A DNA stretch of 64,000 bases from positions 62,001 to 126,000 of the forward strand of contig PCBK01000070.1 of the NCBI GenBank assembly GCA_002731275.1, given 5' to 3'. Below the pieces are notes generated by a model that saw only the letters and a program-made list of their open reading frames with translations, ran no database searches and had not been told where the DNA came from. The DNA comes from Deltaproteobacteria bacterium (GTDB lineage Bacteria > Myxococcota_C > UBA6777). This document shows positions 26,423 to 36,900 of this stretch, in pieces; position 1 is the first letter of the stretch, and every line of letters begins with the position of its first letter. Made by a program: the position numbers and the translations under genes.

Positions 26423-26718
26423 CCAGCCTTCGCTGGTGTTTACTTCCTGCCTTTTTGTGCCTTCCCTTGCTTACGCACTGTGATCCCCCACAATTCGATC
26501 CGACAGGATATACCTGTACGAGCGTCAATGATTGTTTACCCAGTTATACTTGTGAGAAGCAACGTTGCGTTGTGGTTGTCTCACAAGAAAGTGCCTCCGA
26601 GTCGAATGGAGAAGGAGGGAGGGAGCAGGTTCGTGAGACGTTCCAGGACGCAGGGGAATCGAACCCCGAACCAGGGCGTGAACAAGTCAGTGAGACGCCT
26701 GGGAATGGAAATGAGTAG
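26413..26718 (+). CDS. Small Cys-rich lipoprotein, overlapping the MopE-like gene
   Basis: About 101 residues. The ATG at 26413 overlaps the last ten bases of the MopE-like gene, so translation is probably coupled. A hydrophobic signal ends in LLTHC; soon after follows CTSVNDCLPSYTCEKQRC, a C-x5-C-x5-C-x4-C module. The rest is acidic with a repeated GGREQV/PGREQV-ET phrase. Partner of the MopE-like protein by position; function unknown. Confidence 0.6.
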   Translation: MSLASLRWCLLPAFLCLPLLTHCDPPQFDPTGYTCTSVNDCLPSYTCEKQRCVVVVSQESASESNGEGGREQVRETFQDAGESNPEPGREQVSETPGNGNE

Positions 26719-26771
26719 GTGGATGTTACACGTGGAATGTTGTGGAGCCTTGTAAGAGGATGTTCGAACGT

Positions 26772-27530
26772 ATGAGTTTACATTGTGTGATACGAAAGAC
26801 CACGTTGCTGTTGGTGGTGGTGAGTTGTCTGTTTACAGCGAGCGTTGCAAGTGCTGGAGCTGCTTCCATTGCGATCGCGACAAAGCCCTCCAAGAGCACA
26901 TTCCAGTTGTTTGATCAGAAAGGAACGCTGATCAAAAAGGGGGTGACGCCTTTTGTTGGTAAGCTCCCTGCGGGGATGTACCGTCTGGTTCTTTCGCATC
27001 CACTGTGTCACAAAGAGGCGAGAAGTTTCCGACTTTCATCTGGTGATACAAAAGTCCTCCAGATGGAGCTGATGAAGAAGCAAACGCGGCCTAAAACAGC
27101 TCCCACTTCCCCACATCCTGGCAAGGCCAACGCACATCCACGCAAAACACCACAAAAGATCACACAAAAGGTGCCACAGAGAAAAATACGTGTTCCATGG
27201 CTACCACTTGTCCTCGGTGCAGGGTTTTTGACCGCTGGCGGTGTCTTTTTTGGTGTGTCACAATTACACTTTGCGTGGTCGCGTGATAAAACCCAAACAC
27301 AGAGAGTGGCATACAAGAACTTTACAGACGCACAGAGCTTCCAATCGACCTCGATGTTTTTGTCTTTGGCGGGTGGGGTGGCGTTGGTGATCAGTGGGTT
27401 TTTGTTTTTGAAACAGCCGCCTCCACGGACCAAAGGTCCATCCAATCAATATAAGCGCATTCCGATCATAGGGCGCTATGTTCCGCGTATGCGCGAGAAT
27501 GAACGAACAGAGCTGTTGGGGTCGTGGTGA
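26772..27530 (+). CDS. PEGA-like domain membrane protein
   Basis: A signal peptide (TTLLLVVVSCLFTASVASA) precedes a PEGA-like beta domain (IAIATKPSKSTFQLFDQKG...LPAGMYRLVLSHPLC), a Lys/Pro/His-rich linker and two transmembrane helices (PLVLGAGFLTAGGVFFGV and FLSLAGGVALVISGFLFL). PEGA domains are found in surface proteins and in extracytoplasmic parts of kinases. The start is chosen at 26772 because AAGAGGA sits about eleven bases before it and directly abuts the ATG at 26760; GTG at 26742 is an alternative. It follows the Cys-rich lipoprotein gene by about 50 nt. Confidence 0.6.
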   Translation: MSLHCVIRKTTLLLVVVSCLFTASVASAGAASIAIATKPSKSTFQLFDQKGTLIKKGVTPFVGKLPAGMYRLVLSHPLCHKEARSFRLSSGDTKVLQMELMKKQTRPKTAPTSPHPGKANAHPRKTPQKITQKVPQRKIRVPWLPLVLGAGFLTAGGVFFGVSQLHFAWSRDKTQTQRVAYKNFTDAQSFQSTSMFLSLAGGVALVISGFLFLKQPPPRTKGPSNQYKRIPIIGRYVPRMRENERTELLGSW

Positions 27531-27643
27531 CCGAATAGCGTCAATGGGAATCTTGATATTGGAGCGTTCGTTACGTCGAACAGCATTATCCGTTAAGAGG
27601 CACATCTTTTTTGAGTGTGCCATTCGATGGGAGGAAGAGTTGC

Positions 27644-29371
27644 ATGAGATGGTTTGAGTGTCGAGGCCAGCGATGGAGCGTCATTTGGTTTGTATTGTTT
27701 GGGCTCATGGTGTGTCCCTTGTTTGTCTTTGCCCAAGGTGCCACGACAAAGCCTGTGAAGCCTTCTGTCGCGAAGTCCACAACGTCCCGGCCTGCTCCTG
27801 TCGCAAAGAAGAGAAGTACACCTCCTACCCGTAAGTCTCCAGACGCCAAGGCTCCCGTAAAACGCCGCAGCGTGAAAACCAAAACATCAACCGCAAAGAA
27901 GCCCTCGAAGCAACAAGCCAAGAAGACACAACCAAAACAAGCCAAGAAGAAGTTGTCTGTTGAGCTGAACGCGTTCGCTGACAAATTTCGCAAAGATTAC
28001 TGGGAGAAAGGACCGCTTGTCGCGCTCTTTTTGATCCTCCTGGTGGGTTTTGGTGTGAGCTTGACGCCATGTGTGTATCCAATGATCCCCATCACCATCG
28101 CGGTGATTGGTGCGAGCAATGAGAGCGGACACAAACACAGAGGGAAGGGATTCTTGTTGTCCTTTACGTATGTGCTAGGGATGGCTGTTCCTGCAGTCGT
28201 TTTAGGACTTGTCGTCTCTCAACTCGGAAGCCTACCCTTTGTGATGGGGGGGATCATGAAGAGCAAGATCTTCCTCGTCTTGATCATCGGATTGTTTACC
28301 TTGATGTCGATCAGCATGTTTGGTGCGTTTGAGTTGACGCTCCCAGCGAGTTGGCAAACAAAGCTCGCTGGATTCCAAGGGAGTGGGTTCTCAGGAGTCT
28401 TTATCCTCGGGATGATCGGTATCATTCTCTCAACAGCTTGTTCGGGGCCTGTGATGCTAGGACTGCTCGCGTTTATTGCACAGACCGGCAGTTGGACATT
28501 GGGGATTCTCTTACCCTTTGTGTTTGCGTTGGGAATAGGGATCCCCTTCCTGATATTGGGAAGTGGTGTGGTTGAGGCGCTCCCACGAAGTGGCAAGTGG
28601 ATGCTCGAGATCAAGAAGGTCTTTGGTGTGATCTTGCTCGGGGCGGCGATCTTTTACTCGTATTACCTGTTTCAAAAAATGCTCGTCTGGTATGCGCTTG
28701 GACTTGGCGTCATATTGCTCTCATTCTCCGTCTTTTCCGGGGCCTTTCGTGGATACGAAGAGGGACGTTGGTGGTGGGACCATGTCAAGCAAATCTTTGG
28801 ACTGTTGTGCTTTTTCGCCGGGACATACTTGTTCGTTGGGACACTTTTGACGTCCGGCTTCTTGCTGCCTCCTGTGTCCAAGATCCTCAAAAACAAAGTC
28901 GTCGTAAAGGTGCCTGCGCCAACGGTGATCACGACACACACAAAGGCCGTCGGTGGTGTGCCTGCCAAGCGCGCAGTGAAAAAGGCCGACAAATGTTTGC
29001 CACCTGCTGATTACCCCGCTAACAAGCCATTTTGGATTACCTCCGAGAAAGAGGGCCTTGCTTGCGCCAAGAAGCTCAAGCGACCCGCGATTATCGACTT
29101 TTGGGCGGTGTGGTGTAAGAACTGTAAAGAGTTGGAGCGGACTGCATTTGGTCATCCTGACGTGATCAAGGAGAGCCGTCGATTTGTCATGATCAAAGCT
29201 GAGTATGACAAGGACGAGAAGGAGATGGCGCGCTTCACAAAGCAGTACCGAATCCCTGGTCTGCCGTGGGTTCGCTTCTTTGATAGCAAAGGAAAGATGC
29301 TCCAAAAGCCGTTGATCGTCGGTCTTCTTACACCTCAAAAAGTCTTGAAATTGATGCAACAAGTCAGGTAA
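27644..29371 (+). CDS. DsbD-like thiol:disulfide interchange protein
   Basis: Moves reducing power from the cytoplasm to the periplasm. After a signal-type helix there is a Lys/Pro/Thr-rich tether (residues about 35-105), then the CcdA/DsbD-beta membrane domain with both buried redox cysteines (SLTPCVYP, C143; STACSGPV, C266), a second low-complexity link and a C-terminal thioredoxin-like gamma domain with WCKNC (around 491-494). The normal N-terminal DsbD-alpha domain is missing and replaced by the tether. Start at 27644 has GGAGGAAG upstream. Same strand as the kinase gene 85 nt downstream. Confidence 0.9.
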   Translation: MRWFECRGQRWSVIWFVLFGLMVCPLFVFAQGATTKPVKPSVAKSTTSRPAPVAKKRSTPPTRKSPDAKAPVKRRSVKTKTSTAKKPSKQQAKKTQPKQAKKKLSVELNAFADKFRKDYWEKGPLVALFLILLVGFGVSLTPCVYPMIPITIAVIGASNESGHKHRGKGFLLSFTYVLGMAVPAVVLGLVVSQLGSLPFVMGGIMKSKIFLVLIIGLFTLMSISMFGAFELTLPASWQTKLAGFQGSGFSGVFILGMIGIILSTACSGPVMLGLLAFIAQTGSWTLGILLPFVFALGIGIPFLILGSGVVEALPRSGKWMLEIKKVFGVILLGAAIFYSYYLFQKMLVWYALGLGVILLSFSVFSGAFRGYEEGRWWWDHVKQIFGLLCFFAGTYLFVGTLLTSGFLLPPVSKILKNKVVVKVPAPTVITTHTKAVGGVPAKRAVKKADKCLPPADYPANKPFWITSEKEGLACAKKLKRPAIIDFWAVWCKNCKELERTAFGHPDVIKESRRFVMIKAEYDKDEKEMARFTKQYRIPGLPWVRFFDSKGKMLQKPLIVGLLTPQKVLKLMQQVR

Positions 29372-29455
29372 TCTATCGATGATATGACCGGAGAGTCCCT
29401 TTCTGAATGATCACAAACCCCACAGCTTATGCACGTTGTGATGGGGAGGAGTAAC

Positions 29456-31201
29456 ATGCAAGCGGGCAGCCAGTTGGCTGATGGGCGTTATACGCTTGAA
29501 CAATGTTTGAAGCGTACTGGTATGGCTGAGGTATGGCTTGCGAGCCAGCACGGGGGAGGGGGATTCTCAAAGAAGGTGGTGATCAAGATGATCCACCCCG
29601 ATCTCAACGAAAAAAGTGAAGCTCGTCAACGCTTTCTGGACGAGGCGCGTGTTGCATCTCACATCCATCACAATCACGTCGTGCAAATCTACGATTTTGG
29701 TGAGCAAGATCGACTCCTTTACCTAGCGATGGAATTTATTGATGGCTACGATGTCGAAGGGATCATTACAAAAGCGCTTGCGCTGCAACAGTCGATCCCA
29801 TTGCCTTTTGTATGTCGTCTGATCGCCGATGCTTGCCAAGGGTTGGGGTTTATCCACGAGATGGCCGATGAACAAGGACGTCCGCTCGATCTTGTCCATC
29901 GAGATATCTCTCCACAAAACCTGATGGTCTCGAAGTCTGGAGCGCTCAAAATTATCGACTTTGGGATCGTCAAAGCTCGCCAAAAACGCTCCCGTACGCG
30001 TACTGGTGTCGTTGTCGGAAAATTGCAGTACATGTCCCCCGAACAGCTCTCTTCCGAAGAGCTCGATCGACGCGCCGATATTTACTCGTTGGGGTTGGTC
30101 TTATTTGAGATGTTGACCCTACAACCACGCTTTCGCGGCAACAATATGCTTGAGGTCTTCTACGAAGCGTTCAACGAACCTCCTCCACCCATTGTCGATT
30201 TACGACCTGATTGTCCTCAGGCTCTCGTAGACTGCGTGCACAAAGCCTTGGCCAAGGAGAAGGAGGAGCGATTTTCCAACGCTTACGAAATGCAAGAAGT
30301 CCTTGAGTCCATACTCTTCCAGCTCAAAGCGGCTGTTTCTCCTCGACAAATTGCGACCTTCTTGAAGGTCCACTTTGAGACACCTGAGCCTTCGTTGACA
30401 AATGATGCGACTGTCGTAAGCCCCCTTGGTTATCGACAGGGTGATACCGCTGAGAACGCTCATTCTGAGGTTGAGTTACAGGTCCAATATCACGCCGAAG
30501 AAGATTGGTCTGGGTTGGACGGTTCACTTGATACTGACGAGCATACAAAGGTTCATCCTGGACCCCGGAGACCTCCACCTCCACCAACACACCAAGAGAT
30601 CGCACAGGTCACAGGGCAGAGTCCGTACGCAGCGATTCCGCCAGCGATGCAGCGTACGCGTCAGGAGCATCCTGATGAAACGGTTGTTGGACCGGCTCCA
30701 CAAGGGGAACATTCGCGAGATAATCACAACGCGCTGTATACCGATCTTTCTTATGGAGACGATTCGTTTGACGATATCCCTGCACCTCCCACGATCGCAC
30801 AGCAAGCAGCGTATCCCGATCGTGCTGTAAAGCCACAGCCCCCACCTTTTACAAAAAATAAGCGTAAAAAGAGCCCGCCACCTATCCCCAAAACGCCTCC
30901 ACCTTTTCCAGTGATCGAACGGAAAGCTTCACCTCCTCCGTTCTCCAAGGATACAAAGACTTCACCTCCTCCGTTCTCCAAGGACACAAAGACTTCACCT
31001 CCTCTCCCTGTGAAGAAGATGCCTCAAGCTCCCCCTCAGCCTGTTGCTTCAGCCCCTCTTCTTGCGCCGCCAACCATTGAATCTTCATTGGCCTCTAACG
31101 CACCTGTCGACACTCTCTCTGGCCGTACATCTTTGTTGATCGGCCTTGGGATTGGGGCGTTGATGGCGATGCTATTTTTGTTGTACATCCTCACACAATA
31201 A
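29456..31201 (+). CDS. Membrane-anchored Ser/Thr protein kinase (PknB-like)
   Basis: Eukaryote-like kinase domain in residues about 10-280: VVIKMI holds the ATP-binding Lys, HRDISPQN the catalytic Asp and Asn, DFGIVKA the metal-binding Asp, and GVVVGKLQYMSPEQ the activation segment. HRD followed by ISPQN rather than LKPxN is common in myxobacterial kinases. A Pro/Lys/Thr-rich linker of about 270 residues, with three PPFSKDTK-type repeats, leads to one C-terminal transmembrane helix, so the catalytic domain is cytoplasmic with almost nothing outside. Start at 29456 has GGGAGGAG. The FHA-cyclase at 17.3 kb and DEET-rich RDD protein are plausible but unproven partners. Confidence 0.92.
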   Translation: MQAGSQLADGRYTLEQCLKRTGMAEVWLASQHGGGGFSKKVVIKMIHPDLNEKSEARQRFLDEARVASHIHHNHVVQIYDFGEQDRLLYLAMEFIDGYDVEGIITKALALQQSIPLPFVCRLIADACQGLGFIHEMADEQGRPLDLVHRDISPQNLMVSKSGALKIIDFGIVKARQKRSRTRTGVVVGKLQYMSPEQLSSEELDRRADIYSLGLVLFEMLTLQPRFRGNNMLEVFYEAFNEPPPPIVDLRPDCPQALVDCVHKALAKEKEERFSNAYEMQEVLESILFQLKAAVSPRQIATFLKVHFETPEPSLTNDATVVSPLGYRQGDTAENAHSEVELQVQYHAEEDWSGLDGSLDTDEHTKVHPGPRRPPPPPTHQEIAQVTGQSPYAAIPPAMQRTRQEHPDETVVGPAPQGEHSRDNHNALYTDLSYGDDSFDDIPAPPTIAQQAAYPDRAVKPQPPPFTKNKRKKSPPPIPKTPPPFPVIERKASPPPFSKDTKTSPPPFSKDTKTSPPLPVKKMPQAPPQPVASAPLLAPPTIESSLASNAPVDTLSGRTSLLIGLGIGALMAMLFLLYILTQ

Positions 31202-31212
31202 GGAAAACTTGC

Positions 31213-32916
31213 ATGGAGCATGTCTCTGACTCGACAGTTGAGCGAGCTGGTCGTTGGTTTAAGGGACTTGGTCGCCGCACGCAGCTCGTGCTTGGCCAAG
31301 GAACACCACTTGGTTTGGTCTCGCAAATTTTGGCCGAACATTACGCTGATCGACCAGCTTTTGAGGTCGACGCGAGCTTCCCAGGGTTTGTTGCACGAGA
31401 TGTGTGGACGTATACAGATGTTGAACGAGCTGTTGCTCGTTTGGCTGCGGCATACCAAGACTTTTCGTTTTTTTCGCAGCGTCGGATCCTGATCGCGATT
31501 GGTAACCGCATGGACACGTTGATGCATATCTTTGCGTTGGCTCGTGTGGGCGCCATCCCTGTCCCTATCAACCCTCGCCTGAAACATGAAGAGTTTGAGG
31601 CTGTTGTAAAAGCCAGTCAGGCGACGGGGATCATCGCAGATGGTGATGTGTTTCGGCGTTGGTCGACAAGCGCGGTGATCGAGGAACTGGAGAGGTGTTG
31701 GTCTGGAGCTGACGAAGCGCCAGACGATGATCTTTGTCACGATCTTGTTGGCTGGCTGGAGAGTTATCCTGAAGAGAAACGTGAGACATGTGCCTCATCG
31801 TCATTGACAGACACTGCGTTGTTGCTCGCGACCTCTGGAACGACAGGCCACCCAAAGGCTGCGGCGCTGACGAGCCGAGGTCTGCTCGGCGGGATCGGTT
31901 GGTTGATGGCGTTGCCTGTAGGGCTTCAGTCTGGCCTCCGTGCACAACGCGACGTGATGATGGCTGCGCTACCTCTTACCCATGTCATGGGTCTAAGCAC
32001 TGCGCTTGCGGCATTATGTGCTGGGGTAACGTACGTCCATGTACAGCGCTTCCGAGCCAAGGAGATGCTCGAACGCCTCGTCTCTCGTCGTCCTAACGTT
32101 TTTATCGGTGTACCCACCATGTACGCGGATCTGGAAGCCGAGGGGATCGCGCAAAGAGATGTCTCTTGCGTGCAACTTTGGGTGAGCGCTGCTGACGCGA
32201 TGCCCCCTGACAGGGCGCGACGGTTTCAGTCATATGGTGCCGCTGGCTTGCTTCTTGGCCGCGCTGTGGGACTCGCTGGGTTTGCTGACATCTATGGTAT
32301 GGTCGAACTCTCTGGCCCAATGGCGCTGCGTTGGTATGCTCTGTCTCCTTTTGCGCAAACGCCACTTCCTTCAATCTGCTTTGCATTGCCAGGCTTTGAG
32401 GTGCGCGCTGTTGACGAACATGGGCATGTGCTGGGCTTTGGCAAGCAAGGTGAGCTACAAGTGCGTGGAGGAGGTGTTTTGCGTCGATATGAAGGCGCAC
32501 GTGGTACGGGGCCCGACGAAGATGGGTGGTTTGCGACAGGCGATATTGCGACCGTGTGGGCCGCCGGTTTCTTCTCCATTGAAGGTCGTAGTCGGGATCG
32601 TCTGAAAGTCGGTGGCTTCTCCGTGTTCCCTGCTGAGGTTGAGACAACCCTGCGTAAACATCCGGCTGTGAAAGAGGTTGCGCTTGTTGGGCTCCCCGAT
32701 GAGCGCTTGGGAGACAAACCCGTGGCGTTGGTTGTCCCCGAAGATGAACCATTTCCCTCCGAGGACTTCTTGGCTTGGGCCGCTGAACATATTGCAGGCT
32801 ACCGAAAACCCCATCAGGTCTTTCTTTCCGAGAACATTCCACGTGGAAATCATGGTAAGATCGATCGTCAGGCGGCGACACTCTTGGTACAGGACTTGCT
32901 AGAAAAGATGTCCTGA
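31213..32916 (+). CDS. AMP-forming acyl-CoA synthetase/ligase
   Basis: ANL superfamily enzyme: activates a carboxylate as acyl-AMP and then forms a thioester. Motifs: LLLATSGTTGHPKAAAL (P-loop), IYGMVELSG, GWFATGDIATVW, RSRDRLKVGGFSVFPAEVE and, near the end, PRGNHGKIDR with the adenylation Lys. The length (567 residues) is normal for FadD/4-coumarate ligase types. Substrate unknown. It starts 11 nt after the kinase gene, with AAGGAAA upstream, and is probably co-transcribed with it. Confidence 0.9.
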   Translation: MEHVSDSTVERAGRWFKGLGRRTQLVLGQGTPLGLVSQILAEHYADRPAFEVDASFPGFVARDVWTYTDVERAVARLAAAYQDFSFFSQRRILIAIGNRMDTLMHIFALARVGAIPVPINPRLKHEEFEAVVKASQATGIIADGDVFRRWSTSAVIEELERCWSGADEAPDDDLCHDLVGWLESYPEEKRETCASSSLTDTALLLATSGTTGHPKAAALTSRGLLGGIGWLMALPVGLQSGLRAQRDVMMAALPLTHVMGLSTALAALCAGVTYVHVQRFRAKEMLERLVSRRPNVFIGVPTMYADLEAEGIAQRDVSCVQLWVSAADAMPPDRARRFQSYGAAGLLLGRAVGLAGFADIYGMVELSGPMALRWYALSPFAQTPLPSICFALPGFEVRAVDEHGHVLGFGKQGELQVRGGGVLRRYEGARGTGPDEDGWFATGDIATVWAAGFFSIEGRSRDRLKVGGFSVFPAEVETTLRKHPAVKEVALVGLPDERLGDKPVALVVPEDEPFPSEDFLAWAAEHIAGYRKPHQVFLSENIPRGNHGKIDRQAATLLVQDLLEKMS

Positions 32917-32950
32917 TCAAGGTGAGTTTCGTTGGGCATTGGAGGTTTCT

Positions 32951-33580
32951 ATGCGGAAGTGGATCGTGTTCTCTTTGCTGCTCTTTGGCCTTTGGGGTTG
33001 TTTTGCTTGTGTTCCTCTTGACGTGCGAGCACGAGAGGAGCTCTCTATCACAGTCGATCTCGATGACATTCTCAAAAAAAATGGCGTTGACAAAAACAAA
33101 GTCTTTCCAGGGGGGAAGATCCCCAAGGACTTCAAGCTGAGCATCCCTTTTTGGTATGCGACAACATACGATATTCGCGATAATCAACAAATCAAGAAGT
33201 ACAAAGAGCAGATCAAAGATCTGCGCATCGTGCAGCTGAGTTACAAACTCGATGAGAACTCACTCAGTGTGGAGATCCCAAGTCATGGGCACCAACTACA
33301 GGTGTATTTGAGTGATGTAGACAACAAAAAAGAAGAGCAATTCAAAGAGGTCGGGTTCTTGTACCCGATCCCCGCTGGAAAACCAAACATCGCAGATCGG
33401 CTACAGTTTTTGGAGCAGGGGGAAGAGACCGCGAGGAACTACTTTGAAAAGTTAGCTTTTGAGTTTGCTGTAAAGGGGAAAATTGACTTGGATGGCGCGA
33501 TCAATCAGACCGTTCCCTCTGGGAAGTTAACGATCCGACTCGTGCTCGACGTGGAGTTTATGATCAACCTTGCGCCCTAG
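32951..33580 (+). CDS. Secreted protein of unknown function
   Basis: About 209 residues. A hydrophobic signal ends around LWGCFACVPLDVRA; a lipobox (LWGC) is possible. The mature part is beta-rich and hydrophilic with no recognised family; it contains KVFPGGKIPKDFKLSIPFWYA and a closing stretch of alternating hydrophobic residues (KLTIRLVLDVEFMI) that could be a strand. GGAGG lies directly before the chosen ATG at 32951. Downstream of the acyl-CoA ligase by about 35 nt. Confidence 0.65.
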   Translation: MRKWIVFSLLLFGLWGCFACVPLDVRAREELSITVDLDDILKKNGVDKNKVFPGGKIPKDFKLSIPFWYATTYDIRDNQQIKKYKEQIKDLRIVQLSYKLDENSLSVEIPSHGHQLQVYLSDVDNKKEEQFKEVGFLYPIPAGKPNIADRLQFLEQGEETARNYFEKLAFEFAVKGKIDLDGAINQTVPSGKLTIRLVLDVEFMINLAP

Positions 33581-33948
33581 AGAATTGTCGATGAAGATCA
33601 CGGAAGCTGTTTCTTAAGAAGGTGTGACAAGCCTTATTATGATCAGTTGATCACATAGGGGTCAGATTTCTGAGGGATTTTGAATAAGCCCAGTTTTTGG
33701 TGTGTTGTGTGTGGTTGTTAGGGCGTACTTTGTAAAAGGGGAAGAGGGAGCGAGCTTCGACTGTGAGGATTCGGAATCTTCGGTATGACTGTTGCAAACA
33801 AGGCAAAAGCTCTCAAACGATAGTTTATGTTTCAATGAATGAACATGCGAATAGTACGGCAAGTTTATAGAATACCAAGATAAACAGAAAGCATGTAGGT
33901 GGCTCAGAAATCTGATGCCGTGTCGGAAGGATTTGAAAGGAGAGGTTT
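33581..33948. other. 368-bp intergenic region with dyad-symmetric sites
   Basis: A/T-rich, no coding frame. Holds three dyads: TGATCAGTTGATCA (33640-33653), TCAGATTTCTGA (33662-33673) and TCAGAAATCTGA (33904-33915). The last two are the same TCAGA-WW-TCTGA palindrome, 230 bp apart, and together form a 13-bp inverted repeat. They look like paired operator sites for the gene at 33949. No clear -10/-35 pair was found. Confidence 0.4.
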
Positions 33949-36900
33949 ATGTCTGCGTTGTGGAAGCGTATTGTTTGGATAGGTGCTTTGTTCTCGAGTC
34001 TATCCGTCTTGTGGGCGTGTGGGATCGGTGTGACAGTGTGCAAGAGTGGAAAAGAGTGTGCGATTGGGCAAAGATGTATGGAGGACCGTTGTCAGGTCCC
34101 ACCCATCGAAGGAAACCAAACACCTGTCGCGAGGGCTGGGGCCGATCTTCGGGTGAAGAAGGGCGAGAGGGTGCGTCTGGATGCTTCAACGAGCTCAGAT
34201 GTTGATTTGGATAGCCTCACTTTCTCCTGGGCCTTTGTGGAGAAGCCAAAGGACAGTAAGACCGCCCTTGAAAACGCAAAAAGCGTTCAGGCGAGCTTTA
34301 TCGCAGATGTGCCTGGTAAGTACATCATCCGCCTCACGGTAAAAGATGGTCCTGGCGCCGCTGATGACGATGAAGTGACTGTCATCGTCAATCGTCCTCC
34401 TGTCGCAAACGCAGGTGGAGATCAGCTCGTTTTGCCCGGCGCTGTTGTGACCCTGAAAGGTTCAGACAGTCAGGATCCCGACGACGATCCAATGACGTTC
34501 TCCTGGAGCCTTGAGAAGCGTCCAGTAGGGAGCGTTGCAAAGTTAAACAACGCGGCAGGTGAGATCAGCTCATTCACTGTCGATCAACCAGGTCTGTACA
34601 TCATCCAACTCAAAGTCTCCGATGGTTTTGATGAGACGACAGACTCTCTCCAAGTCCAAGTTGCCGACCCTGCGCAACTCAATCCACAACTACAAGCGCT
34701 CGAACCTTTCCGTGCACCGACGCGCTCTCGTGCTGTGGTCACACTTCATGGACGTGACTTTTTGCAGGGCGCGAAAGTGTACTTTGATGAGAAGAGTCTC
34801 ACTGTCGACTACCGTTCAAGCAAACGCCTCATCGTCTCGCTCGATTTGACCTCTGCCAAGGTGGGTGGGCACCCGATCAAAGTCGAAAACCCTGGCGGAA
34901 AAGAGACGAAAGCGCTCGTGTTCCAGGTTGATGACATCCCTGTCCCGATTTTAACGGCGTTGTCTCCGGCGAAAGGGACGGCTGGACAGACTGCAGATGT
35001 GACCCTCTCTGGGACGGGGTTTGTCGTCGGTGCAAAAGTCTATTTTCGCGATAAAGTCATCCCTTCGACCTACGTCAACACAAATAAAATCACGACAAAG
35101 CTTTCCCTTGTAGGTCTGACTGCAGGCACGTATGAGATCTTTGTCGAGAATGATCCCAGCAAACGCTCGAAGGCGAAACTCTTTGAGGTGCAGGCGCTGC
35201 CGCCAAAGCCACGTATTTACAAGCATATCTTTACGCCCGGAAGTACCATCGGAAGCATTGACAATGTGTACGAGTCTTTGCGCCTGACTTGTTATGGCTT
35301 GACCAAGGATATGCAACTCTTCATCGATGAGAAACCGTACAAGGGCAAGATCGAGATCCAAATTGATAACCCTTCGAATGGTGTCGGGACGATCATTTTG
35401 CGTTCGTTCTCTACAAAAGGATACACCAAGGGTCACAAGTCCTTTCTGATCAAGAATGTAGGCGCAGGACAGGTGGTCGAGAGTCCCGTCTATAGGATCA
35501 GATTTACCAATCCACATGAACCCAGAATGAGCTATCTGCGCTTTGATAACTCAAGTCGTGGTGCGACAGGGCTCGATTACAAAGTGTTGGAGCTTCGAGG
35601 CAGCAACTTTAAGGCAGGCATTGAGGTTTACTTCGATGGAAAGCAGTACACAGGGAAAATAGAGCGCACAGGCACGTCTTCAATCAAAATTCAGCCATAC
35701 AGCACCAAAGGGCTGAAGGAAGGTGCTCACTCCGTTTACCTCCTTAATGTCATCGATGGAAAGAAGTACAAGAGCAACATATACCAATACACATTGCAGG
35801 ATGGTCGTGTGCCGTTGATCCAATCTGTGACGACGTCAAATGGGGCTCTCTTCACCAACCGCACTTACACTTATTTGCGGATCTATGGCTTGTATTTTCA
35901 ACCCGACGCGACAGTGTTGTTTGACGGTGTGCCATATAAAGGAACAGTCCAGATCGATCAGGGAAGACAGATTTTCCTGTATCAATTCTTCACACAATCC
36001 TTTCAGCCTGGTTCACACACTGTCACCGTGCGTAATGTGATTGGCGGAAAGACTTACACGAGTAAGGTGTACACGCTCAATATGAGCGATGGGAGCAAGC
36101 CGAAGATTAAGTACGTGCGCTTCTCTCCAAGCTCCCAACTCTACGAAGGTGAGGTGTACCAAGCGACGATCACTGTGGATAACGCGCTCACAGGAGCAAA
36201 AGTCCTCGTTGATGGTGTCGAATACCCCGGGACTGTGCAGAGCGCGCAGACGGTTATTTTGATCCCTCAATTTAGTACAAAAGGAATGACTGTTGGGACC
36301 CACGTTTTTCAGGTGCGCAATGTGATCAATGGGACATTTTTTGACAGCAATCCCTACCAATTTTCCATTAGACGACGTCAGCCTCCAAGGCTGTACTCTT
36401 TGACACCCGCGACGATTTCGACCAAACAGATCACAACTGTACAGATCCGAGGCTCGTTTTTTTCGGCGACGTCGAAAGTATTTATCGGAACAACAGCGTT
36501 AAAGGCCACTTTTGTGTCTTCCTCAACGTTGAGTATACAAGTCGAGCCTACCGTGATTGGGGAGGGCGTTCATCGTTTGTATGTACAGAATGTTGACGGG
36601 CAAAAGAGCAACGAACTGACACTCTCTGTACTTCCAAATCTTGGACCTTTGTTGTGGGGGATCTCGCCTGCTAGTTTTGTGGTAAGCGGCAATGGGGCGC
36701 TCGGTTCGCAGCAACTCCAGCTGTATGGTTACCAGATCCAAACAGGCGCGCAAGTGTACTTCGGGACACAGTTGATAGGGACGGTTCACTCCCCTTCTTC
36801 TCAAACAACACCGGCAAGGGCCTCCATCAGCACACAGTTTTTTACCAAGACAGAGGTCGCTGCGATCTCCGTGAAAAACCCTGATGGGAAAATCACAAAC

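Noticed and set aside
26652-26668. AGGGGAATCGAACCCCG resembles a tRNA T-arm on the minus strand
   Set aside because: It lies inside a lipoprotein gene and no acceptor or D-arm can be folded around it.
31213-32916. OleC partner of the OleA/OleD-like pair
   Set aside because: The ligase lies 14 kb away next to a kinase gene and looks like a general acyl-CoA ligase.
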